DNA from: Deltaproteobacteria bacterium
GTDB lineage: Bacteria; Desulfobacterota; JADFVX01
DNA: 32,369 bases
Direction of reading: 5' to 3'
Assembly (NCBI GenBank): GCA_029860075.1
Contig: JAOUBX010000051.1
Location: forward strand, 1-32,369
Shown here: positions 25,649 to 32,369 of the stretch, piece by piece
Position numbering within the stretch: the first letter of the stretch is position 1
Layout of the letters: every line of letters starts with the position of its first letter
Notes under the pieces: model-generated
Seen by the model: the letters and a program-made list of their open reading frames with translations, nothing else
The model's database searches: none
Told to the model about the DNA's origin: nothing
Made by a program: the position numbers and the translations under genes

Positions 25649-25671
25649 TCAATTCGTTATAGTGATTTCGC

Positions 25672-25700
25672 TTGACATATTTCTCTCTTTGTCTTATCCT
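25672..25700 (+). promoter_or_regulatory. Promoter of the rnf operon
   Basis: TTGACA (25672-25677), a 17-base spacer and TATCCT (25695-25700) lie about 36 bases before the rnfA GTG start. AAGGGAG (25721-25727) is the ribosome site. Confidence 0.6.
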
Positions 25701-25736
25701 CATGTGCTTAAAAATAAGGGAAGGGAGTAAGAAAAC

Positions 25737-26327
25737 GTGGGTGATGTTATTACACAGTTAAGCCTGCTTCTTGTAAGCGCTGTATTTGTAAACAACTTTG
25801 TTCTTGCAAGGTTTCTGGGCGTTTGTCCCTTTCTTGGTGTCTCAAAGAAGGTAGAGACGGCCGTCGGCATGAGTATGGCAACCATGTTTGTTATGACGCT
25901 TGCCTCTGTCTCTACGTGGGTAGTTCAAAAGTTTATCCTAGTTCCCTTTCAGATCGAATATCTCCAGACCATTGCCTTTATTTTGATCATCGCCTCTCTG
26001 GTTCAGTTCGTTGAAATGGTTGTTCAGAAGACGAGCCCTGTGCTCTATCAGGCTCTCGGAATCTTTCTTCCTCTTATAACGACAAACTGCGCTGTTTTAG
26101 GTGTTGCAATTCTTAATATCCAGAAAGATTATTCGTTTTTGTCGACAACAATCCACGGGTTTGGCGCCGCTTTGGGATTTGCCCTTGCTCTTGTTATTTT
26201 TGCCGGCTTAAGAGAGCGGACTGAACTTGCTGATGTCCCCAAATCTTTCCAGGGAGTGGCAATTACACTGATTACCTCCGGATTGCTCTCTCTTGCCTTT
26301 ATGGGCTTTTCCGGTCTCGTAAAATGA
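25737..26327 (+). CDS. rnfA: Rnf electron transport complex subunit A
   Basis: Integral membrane subunit of the Rnf ferredoxin:NAD oxidoreductase, with six expected membrane helices. Recognised by [20 protein letters not shown] near the start and [13 protein letters not shown] in the middle. C30 and C118 match the pair of intramembrane cysteines that hold an Fe-S cluster with RnfE in Rnf and NQR structures. The length of 196 residues is normal. Start is GTG at 25737, 9 bases after AAGGGAG. It is the first of six rnf genes in order A-B-C-D-G-E, with a 93-base gap to rnfB. Confidence 0.96.
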   Translation: MGDVITQLSLLLVSAVFVNNFVLARFLGVCPFLGVSKKVETAVGMSMATMFVMTLASVSTWVVQKFILVPFQIEYLQTIAFILIIASLVQFVEMVVQKTSPVLYQALGIFLPLITTNCAVLGVAILNIQKDYSFLSTTIHGFGAALGFALALVIFAGLRERTELADVPKSFQGVAITLITSGLLSLAFMGFSGLVK

Positions 26328-26420
26328 TTCATTTCATGTTGATCCGAAGCTTGTAGCCTGTTCTTTATCGATGATGTTTGTAGGGAAAAGATTATTGTGA
26401 AACAAATTGGTGATAAATAA

Positions 26421-27497
26421 ATGATTGAAGCAATACTCAGTTTAAGTGGTCTTGGGCTTATTGCCGGTATTGGTCTTGGAATAGCCTCCAAGGTTTTTCA
26501 TGTTTACGTCGACCCCAAGGTGGAAGCTGTTGAAGGGGCACTTCTCGGTACAAATTGTGGTGCCTGTGGTTTCCCGGGGTGCAGCGGTCTTGCCAATGCT
26601 ATTATTGCCGGTGAAGCTGCAATTACAGACTGCCTGCCCGGTGGTGAGGATGTCGTTAATGATCTTTGCAGGATTATGGGCGTTGAGGCGACTGCTGCGG
26701 AAAAAGAAGTTGCCATTGTTTTGTGTAAAGCCGGTGACAGGGAAGCAAAAACTAAATTTGATTATATGGGTGTCAAGGATTGCTGGGCAGCCATGCAGGT
26801 AGGCGGAGGCTTTAAAAGCTGTAGTTATGGTTGTCTGGGGTTGGGCTCCTGTTATAAGGCCTGTGAGTATGATGCTATTGAGATAACGGAAGATCGTCTC
26901 GCCATTATTATTCCTGAAAAGTGTACGGGCTGTACTATGTGCGTTCCGGCCTGTCCTGTCAATATTATTAAAATGGTGCCGGCAAGTCAGAAAGTTCATG
27001 TTCTATGTAGTAGTTTCGATAAAGGTCCTGCTACAAAGAAAGTCTGTAGTGTCGGTTGCATAGGCTGTACTCTCTGTACAAAGAAAACGTCAAATATGAG
27101 CATGGAGAATAATCTCGCCATTGTTGATTATTCTGTTCTTGATAATACACATGATCCCGTTGACATCTGTCCTACAGGAACGATTTCTGACTTTGAACAG
27201 GCCCATCCTTTAAAGCGCTTCAAACCGGAAAAAAAGAAAAAGGCAAAGAAAGCTAAACCGGCAGCAAAGGTGAAAAAAGAAGGTGTAACTGCGAAGCCTG
27301 ATTCTGATAAAAAAGTAGTACCTAAACCAACTGAAGGGCAAGAAACTCCTAAGTCAAAGGTAGAAAAAGAAAAGAGTGGAAACGAAGCAGAGAAGCCTGC
27401 TAAAGATAACAAAGAGGCTGTAAAGCCTGAAGGATCGGAAAAGGTGGAAGGATCGGTTTCTGAGAAAAAAGAGGAAGGTACCAAGGATGTCAGCTAG
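26421..27497 (+). CDS. rnfB: Rnf complex ferredoxin subunit B with long charged tail
   Basis: RnfB is the membrane-anchored ferredoxin-type subunit that takes electrons from soluble ferredoxin. After an N-terminal membrane helix come the Fe-S motifs: C46-x2-C49-x4-C54 with C71 (a CGACGFPGC cluster), then C134/C138/C144/C148, a canonical C168-x2-C171-x2-C174-x3-C178 and C209/C213/C216/C219. This is more Cys-rich than the shorter RnfB of gammaproteobacteria. About 90 residues from 268 on are a Lys/Glu/Pro/Ala-rich disordered tail unlike the rest, for a total of 358. Start is ATG 26421, weak ribosome site. The stop overlaps rnfC by 11 bases, so translation is coupled. Confidence 0.95.
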   Translation: MIEAILSLSGLGLIAGIGLGIASKVFHVYVDPKVEAVEGALLGTNCGACGFPGCSGLANAIIAGEAAITDCLPGGEDVVNDLCRIMGVEATAAEKEVAIVLCKAGDREAKTKFDYMGVKDCWAAMQVGGGFKSCSYGCLGLGSCYKACEYDAIEITEDRLAIIIPEKCTGCTMCVPACPVNIIKMVPASQKVHVLCSSFDKGPATKKVCSVGCIGCTLCTKKTSNMSMENNLAIVDYSVLDNTHDPVDICPTGTISDFEQAHPLKRFKPEKKKKAKKAKPAAKVKKEGVTAKPDSDKKVVPKPTEGQETPKSKVEKEKSGNEAEKPAKDNKEAVKPEGSEKVEGSVSEKKEEGTKDVS

Positions 27498-28815
27498 AGG
27501 GTTTGCTGGAGGTGTTCATCCTCCCGATTCAAAAGAGTTGACAAGGGATAAGTCTATTGAACTTTTGTCGCTTCCTGAAAGGGTAGTTATCCCTTTGCAT
27601 CAGCATATAGGAGCTCCTTCCGTTGCTCTTGTTGAAGTAGGTGCTCATGTTAAGAAGGGGCAGGTCATTGCCTCGGCCAGAGGTTATGTTTCTTCTCCTA
27701 TACATGCAAGTATTTCAGGTGAAGTGAAGGCGATTAAAGAGTTCCCTCATCCATCGGGCAAAGATATGATGGCCATAGAGATTGTTTCTGATGGAAAGGA
27801 TGAATGGGCTGAAGACCTGGAAGAAGAGCAGGATGTGACTAAACTCTCTGCTCAAGATATTAGGGGAAAAGTTTTGTCTGCCGGTATTGTAGGATTGGGA
27901 GGTGCTGCTTTCCCGACGCATGTCAAGCTGGCGCCGCCGGATGGCAAGAAGATTGAGGCAGTCATCCTCAACGGCGCCGAATGTGAGCCCTACTTGACTG
28001 CCGATCACCGACTGATGGTTGAAGATGCCGATTCTATTATTGAAGGTCTGAAGCTTCTTATGAAAGTCCTCGGTGTAAATAAAGGTTACATCGGAATCGA
28101 GGATAATAAACCGGAAGCTGTTACGGCAATGATGACTGCCGCATCAGGAACTGATATAGAAGTTATGAGCCTTCATGTTAAGTATCCTCAAGGAGCGGAA
28201 AAGCAGCTTATTAAAGCAGTTATTGGAAAAGAAGTTCCACCTGGCGGACTTCCAATGGATGTTGGTGTTGTTGTGCAGAATGTGGGAACAGCTGCTGCCG
28301 TTTATGATGCTGTCAGGTATGGAAGGCCGCTTATTGAAAGAATAACAACCGTTACCGGACTTGGAGTTAAAGAACCAAAGAACTTTAAAGTCAGGATAGG
28401 TACTTTGTCAGGTGAACTTATTGACGCAGCCGGCGGTTTTACCGAAAATATCGGCAAGATCATTATGGGTGGGCCTATGATGGGTGGCGGAGTATATACG
28501 ACGGATGTTCCCGTTGTTAAAGGGACTTCGGGTATTTTAGTTATGAAGATGGATGAGATTCGTAACAGGGAATCCCATCCATGCATTCGCTGTGGTCGTT
28601 GTGCCGCCGTTTGTCCCATGTACCTTGAACCCGGTGCTATGGGGATTTTTTCTGAGCGTGAGATGCTTGAAGAGGTTGAAGATTATTTTGTTATGGATTG
28701 TATCGAATGCGGCTGTTGCTCTTATACCTGCCCTTCTGACAGGCCCCTGGTGCAACTTTTCCGCTTTGCAAAAGCAGGAATTATAAAAAAGAGACAGAAA
28801 GAGGGGGATAATTAG
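27487..28815 (+). CDS. rnfC: Rnf complex NADH-binding subunit C
   Basis: Peripheral subunit that exchanges electrons with NAD and holds FMN and two 4Fe-4S clusters. Seen: an N-terminal RnfC barrel (VVIPLHQHIGAPSVALVEVG), the nucleotide-binding GLGGAAFPTHVKL at 137-149, NGAECEPYLTADHRLM, and clusters C366-x2-C369-x2-C372-x3-C376 and C405-x2-C408-x2-C411-x3-C415. The length of 442 residues is normal for a form without a Lys-rich tail; in this operon that tail is on RnfB instead. The ATG at 27487 lies inside the end of rnfB. rnfD starts one base after the stop codon. Confidence 0.96.
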   Translation: MSARGFAGGVHPPDSKELTRDKSIELLSLPERVVIPLHQHIGAPSVALVEVGAHVKKGQVIASARGYVSSPIHASISGEVKAIKEFPHPSGKDMMAIEIVSDGKDEWAEDLEEEQDVTKLSAQDIRGKVLSAGIVGLGGAAFPTHVKLAPPDGKKIEAVILNGAECEPYLTADHRLMVEDADSIIEGLKLLMKVLGVNKGYIGIEDNKPEAVTAMMTAASGTDIEVMSLHVKYPQGAEKQLIKAVIGKEVPPGGLPMDVGVVVQNVGTAAAVYDAVRYGRPLIERITTVTGLGVKEPKNFKVRIGTLSGELIDAAGGFTENIGKIIMGGPMMGGGVYTTDVPVVKGTSGILVMKMDEIRNRESHPCIRCGRCAAVCPMYLEPGAMGIFSEREMLEEVEDYFVMDCIECGCCSYTCPSDRPLVQLFRFAKAGIIKKRQKEGDN

Positions 28816-28816
28816 T

Positions 28817-29815
28817 ATGGAAAACAAGCTCATACTTTCATCGTCACCGCACGTACATTGTGGTGAATCGATTGCAGCGACCATGCATACCGTCATCCTC
28901 ACACTGTTGCCGGCATCACTCGTTGGTGTTTACTACTTTGGTTTACCTGCCTTAGGCGTTTTAGTTCTGGCCATCGTTAGCTGCATGGCGGTAGAGGCTG
29001 CGGCTCAAAAGGCTTTGAATAAAAAAGTCACTATCTATGATGGGAGTGCTGCACTTACAGGCATTCTTCTGGCAATGAATCTTCCTCCCAGTGCTCCCTG
29101 GTGGCTGGTGGTACTAGGTTCTGTAATTGCCATCGGAATGGGTAAACATGTCTATGGAGGGTTGGGTTATAATCCCTTCAATCCTGCGCTAGTGGCGAGA
29201 GTTGTTCTTCTTATCTCTTTTCCTGTCCAGATGACGACATGGACAAAACCGCAGCCCATAACATCCGGTGTAGATGCTGTTACCGAAGCGACGCCCCTTG
29301 GTCTCATTAAGGAAGGGATTATGAAGGATGGTAATATTGATATTATCAATAATGTTTCCTCAGGCGCCTTCTTTCTTGGTAATGGCAGTGGAAGTCTCGG
29401 TGAAGTTTCAGCTATTGCTCTTTTGCTTGGTGCTGCCTGGCTTCTTTACAAAGGTTACATTACCTGGCATATTCCTGTTTCCTTTATCGGTACTTCGGCT
29501 GTCTTTGCAGGTATCTTCTGGCTAATTGATCCGACAAGGTATGCCGATCCACTATTTCATATCGTTACTGGTGGTATGATTTTGGGTGCCTTTTTTATGG
29601 CAACCGACTATGTGACTTCTCCCATGACCGGAAAGGGCATGCTTATCTTCGGGGCAGGTTGCGGACTGATTACGATGATCATCAGGCTTTGGGGTGGTTA
29701 TCCTGAAGGTGTTTCTTTTGCCATTCTCCTCATGAACTCTGTAACGCCTTTAATAGACAAATATACTATTCCAAAGCGATTTGGTAGTAGAACTGCTCAA
29801 GAGGTAGCCCGATGA
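28817..29815 (+). CDS. rnfD: Rnf complex membrane subunit D
   Basis: Integral membrane subunit related to NqrB, with covalently bound FMN and a role in ion transport. Membrane helices fill residues 25-105 and about 190-325. The region DAVTEATPLG (T159) is at the position of the conserved FMN-carrying Thr of RnfD/NqrB. Other family blocks are HTVILTLLPASLVGVYYFG and GLGYNPFNPALVAR. The length is 332 residues. The stop overlaps the rnfG start by 4 bases (ATGA), so expression is coupled. Confidence 0.95.
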   Translation: MENKLILSSSPHVHCGESIAATMHTVILTLLPASLVGVYYFGLPALGVLVLAIVSCMAVEAAAQKALNKKVTIYDGSAALTGILLAMNLPPSAPWWLVVLGSVIAIGMGKHVYGGLGYNPFNPALVARVVLLISFPVQMTTWTKPQPITSGVDAVTEATPLGLIKEGIMKDGNIDIINNVSSGAFFLGNGSGSLGEVSAIALLLGAAWLLYKGYITWHIPVSFIGTSAVFAGIFWLIDPTRYADPLFHIVTGGMILGAFFMATDYVTSPMTGKGMLIFGAGCGLITMIIRLWGGYPEGVSFAILLMNSVTPLIDKYTIPKRFGSRTAQEVAR

Positions 29816-30402
29816 ATAAAGACGTCATAAAGTTGGCTATAGCTCTAACGATTGTAACAGGTATTGCTGCTGCAACGCTCTCCTTTGTCTATGATTCGAC
29901 TAAAGACGCTATTGCAGAATCAAAAAGACAAGAAAAATTAAAGGCCATCAAAGCGGTTCTCCCAGGTTATGATAATGAACCCGATAAAGATATTATTGAA
30001 CTCGTTTCCGGTAAGGATAAAAAAGGAAATGATGTTAAAAGAGTATTCTATCGCGGTAAAAAAGGTGAGGAGATTACGGGGATTGCATTTACTTCTTCCA
30101 ATATGCTTGGCTATAGTGGTTTTATAGATGTAATGGTAGGAATTGATCCAAATGGTACCGTGTCGGCTATCGAGGTGATAAGTCACGCAGAAACACCTGG
30201 TCTTGGTGATAAAATTGCTTTTTCTCCCTGGAAGGATCAATATAAAGGAAAAAATCTTACTAACACTAAATGGCTTGTTACCAAAGATGGCGGTGATTTT
30301 ACAATTCTGACAGGTGCGACAATTTCACCAAGAGCGGTTACGAAGGCCGTTAAGGATGGTCTTGATTTTTATGCAGCCCATAAAGATGAAATTCTTAAGT
30401 AG
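29812..30402 (+). CDS. rnfG: Rnf complex subunit G (FMN-binding)
   Basis: One N-terminal membrane helix (LAIALTIVTGIAAATLSFVY) anchors a periplasmic FMN-binding domain. The flavinylation site is TGAT at 167-170, with T170 expected to carry FMN through a phosphoester bond added by an ApbE enzyme, which is not in this window. ISHAETPGLGDKI is a further family block. The length of 196 residues is normal. It overlaps rnfD by 4 bases and is followed by rnfE after 13 bases. Confidence 0.95.
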   Translation: MNKDVIKLAIALTIVTGIAAATLSFVYDSTKDAIAESKRQEKLKAIKAVLPGYDNEPDKDIIELVSGKDKKGNDVKRVFYRGKKGEEITGIAFTSSNMLGYSGFIDVMVGIDPNGTVSAIEVISHAETPGLGDKIAFSPWKDQYKGKNLTNTKWLVTKDGGDFTILTGATISPRAVTKAVKDGLDFYAAHKDEILK

Positions 30403-30415
30403 TTGAGGCAATAGT

Positions 30416-31009
30416 ATGAGTGAGTATGGAAAAATAATGAAGAAGGGGCTCTGGACGGAGAACCCTGTATTCAAACAACTTCTCGGAATGTGCCCTCTTC
30501 TCGCTGTAACAACCTCAGCGGAAAATGGCTTAGGTATGGGCCTGGCATCTACCTTTGTTCTCGTCTGTGCCAATATTGTTGTTTCTGTATTCAGGGAATA
30601 TATACCTGCAAAGGTAAGAATCCCCTGTTTTATCGTTATTATTGCCTCTTTTGTTACTATTACAGATCTGGTTATGGCCGGTTTTATGTTTGATCTTCAT
30701 AAAAAGCTTGGACTTTTTATTCCCCTTATTGTTGCCAACTGTATGATTCTGGGGCGTGCTGAAGGTTTTGCTTCAAAGCACAGTATTGATAAGTCAATTG
30801 TCGATGGTGTTGCTGTTGGTCTTGGTTTCACCCTTGCTCTTGTAATCCTGGGCGGTGTGAGAGAGCTTTTTGGAAACGGAACCGTTTTTAGCGTTAATAT
30901 ATTTGGTGACGGCTACCTCCCACTCATTGTTATGGTCTTGCCTCCCGGAGCCTTTATTGCTCTTGGATTTATCATCGCCTTTTTTAATAAACTTGAAAAG
31001 CGAGCGTAA
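30416..31009 (+). CDS. rnfE: Rnf complex subunit E
   Basis: Integral membrane partner of RnfA, with the same six-helix fold in opposite topology. ENPVFKQLLGMCPLLAVT and IPLIVANCMILGRAE contain C26 and C109, expected to share the intramembrane Fe-S cluster with RnfA. The length of 197 residues is normal. ATG at 30416 follows TTGAGG by 6 bases. It closes the rnfABCDGE operon; no rnfH and no ApbE gene follow. I see no clear terminator in the 150 bases before the next gene. Confidence 0.95.
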   Translation: MSEYGKIMKKGLWTENPVFKQLLGMCPLLAVTTSAENGLGMGLASTFVLVCANIVVSVFREYIPAKVRIPCFIVIIASFVTITDLVMAGFMFDLHKKLGLFIPLIVANCMILGRAEGFASKHSIDKSIVDGVAVGLGFTLALVILGGVRELFGNGTVFSVNIFGDGYLPLIVMVLPPGAFIALGFIIAFFNKLEKRA

Positions 31010-31159
31010 ATTAGCTAGCCTTCTAAAGTATGGACCCCGACCCCAATTTTTTTCACAAAAATACCTTTCAAATTAGTGAAATAGCATTTTTCCTGATTCA
31101 GCGTACGAGTATGCCTGTAATGGGAGAACTGTATATTTTTAAATCAAATAAAAGGAATA

Positions 31160-32369
31160 ATGGATAGTACGGTTATTATTATTCATATTATTCTGCTCGT
31201 TTTGTTAATTGTTCTTTCAGGTTTTTTTTCCGGTTCTGAAACGGCACTAATGGCCCTTAATAAACTGAAGCTGAAGCACCAGGCAAAAGAAGGCAAAAAA
31301 GGGGCCTTAGTACTGGAAAAAATACTTCAACGACCGGAAAACCTCCTCGGTACCATTTTACTCGGAAATAATCTTGTTAATGTTGCTGCATCCGCGCTGG
31401 CTACTTCCCTTGCCATAAATCTGTGGGGAGAGGAGCTGGGAATACTTTATGCCACCATAATCATGACACTCGCTCTGCTGATTTTTGCAGAAGTTACTCC
31501 AAAAACCTTTTCTGCTTATCATTCTGAAGGCACATCCTATTTTATTGCAAGACCAATGAAGTTTGTAATGCTTGTGCTAAAACCTTTTGTACGCGTTGTT
31601 AATATTTTTACTAATGCCATTTTAAAAAGCATTGGCGTAAAAAAGAAGGCAGGAGAAGTATTTACCGAAGAGGAACTTAAAACGATGATCCTTATCGGTG
31701 AAGAATCAGGCATAATAGGGACGAAGAGGAAAGAAATGCTTCATGGTATCCTGGAATTGAGGGATATGAGTGTAAAAGAGGTTATGGTTCCCAGGATGGA
31801 AATATTTGCCATTAATATTGAGGAATCATCTTCTCATATTAAAGAAAAAATTCTTTCTTCCCCTTATTCGAGAATTCCTGTTTTCCGGGGGGATATTGAG
31901 AAGGTTGAAGGTATTGTTCTTGTAAAGGATTATTTGAAGGTGGTTGCATCCGGTCATGAACCGCAACTGGAAAACATAATGTCTCCACCCTATTTTATAC
32001 CGGAGACGAAAAAGATACAGGAGCAGCTTACCGACTTTCAAAGAAAAAGTGTTCATCTTGCCTTGATCATCGATGAGTTTGGCGGTATCGAGGGTCTTGT
32101 CTCTATGGAAGATCTTCTTGAGGAAATTGTCGGTGAAATATGGGATGAAACAGATATGAAGATAAGCAATATCGTTCGACACAGAGATGGTTCCATTACG
32201 GTAGATGGCAAGTTTTCAATCAGGGACCTTAATAAAAGCCTACAGGTAGATATCCCGGAAGAGGATTTTAATACAGTTGCCGGACTCTTGCTTCATAGTA
32301 TGGGAAGGATCCCTTCAAAAGGTGACAGTGTTGAATTTATGAATCTCGAGTTTATTGCCAACTCTGTAG
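31160..32369 (+). CDS. CNNM/CBS-domain membrane protein (HlyC/CorC family), truncated by window end
   Basis: An open frame of 403 codons runs from ATG 31160 (AAAAGGA just upstream) to the window edge without a stop. Residues about 1-190 are the CNNM (DUF21) membrane domain with GFFSGSETALMA at 21-32 and FAEVTPKTFSAY. Residues about 205-330 are a pair of CBS domains (VKEVMVPRMEIFA and the ligand-site DEFGGIEGLVSMEDLLEEI). From about 340 begins the CorC_HlyC C-terminal domain (GSITVDGKFSIRDLN), cut at the end. Members transport or regulate divalent cations (Mg, Co); others are called hemolysin-like by old naming. The exact substrate is not set by sequence. It is 150 bases downstream of rnfE, same strand, and could be read from the rnf promoter. 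Confidence 0.93.
   Translation, partial: MDSTVIIIHIILLVLLIVLSGFFSGSETALMALNKLKLKHQAKEGKKGALVLEKILQRPENLLGTILLGNNLVNVAASALATSLAINLWGEELGILYATIIMTLALLIFAEVTPKTFSAYHSEGTSYFIARPMKFVMLVLKPFVRVVNIFTNAILKSIGVKKKAGEVFTEEELKTMILIGEESGIIGTKRKEMLHGILELRDMSVKEVMVPRMEIFAINIEESSSHIKEKILSSPYSRIPVFRGDIEKVEGIVLVKDYLKVVASGHEPQLENIMSPPYFIPETKKIQEQLTDFQRKSVHLALIIDEFGGIEGLVSMEDLLEEIVGEIWDETDMKISNIVRHRDGSITVDGKFSIRDLNKSLQVDIPEEDFNTVAGLLLHSMGRIPSKGDSVEFMNLEFIANSV

Overview
The window is a moderate-GC, gene-dense chromosomal segment of a Gram-negative bacterium. It carries outer-membrane barrel proteins, a lipoprotein-type solute-binding protein, a type IV pilus retraction ATPase and a complete Rnf complex. The pairing of a TIGR03960/TIGR03936 radical-SAM fusion with ribonuclease G, together with the rnfABCDGE order, would suit a deltaproteobacterial (Desulfobacterota-like) lineage. 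No rRNA is present, so this placement is inference.

Layout. 1-590: a tandem unit of a tRNA-Ala 3' end, a terminator and a small GIY-YIG nuclease gene, next to an intact tRNA-Ala(GGC). 596-3863 (minus): a coiled-coil protein, a secreted cyclophilin, an unrecognised 182-residue protein and a PilT-type ATPase. 4155-6992 (minus): uvrA. 7203-7870 (minus): a PIN toxin/antitoxin pair with the toxin gene first. 8081-14690 (minus): a compact cluster of a radical-SAM fusion, rng, alr and an outer-membrane barrel; a second, POTRA-bearing Omp85 protein follows at 14745-16028. 16243-17921 (plus): rph, rdgB, tRNA-Pro(TGG), tRNA-Arg(TCT), then a strong terminator. 17976-18414: noncoding, filled largely by a nested inverted-repeat element. 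18415-19635 (plus): a membrane-anchored SGNH-type protein. 19661-25504 (minus): an opp/dpp-type peptide transporter operon headed by a stand-alone MshEN (c-di-GMP-binding type) protein and interrupted by a 440-bp nuclease cassette. 25737-31009 (plus): rnfABCDGE. 31160-end: a CNNM/CBS-domain membrane protein cut by the window edge.

How the parts work together. Rnf couples ferredoxin and NAD oxidation-reduction to ion transport. The opp operon imports peptides. Rng and RNase PH handle RNA decay and tRNA 3' processing. UvrA and RdgB protect the genome and nucleotide pool. PilT and the MshEN protein suggest surface motility and second-messenger control.

Most unusual content. Two very small gene-plus-repeat cassettes each encode only a nuclease-fold protein. 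One is a GIY-YIG gene bounded by tRNA-Ala 3' ends. The other is a PD-(D/E)XK 'GxxExxY' gene bounded by inverted repeats made of three 9-bp iterons, sitting inside the peptide-transporter operon. A dispersed palindromic repeat family is present in at least two places (around 17000 and 18044-18283).
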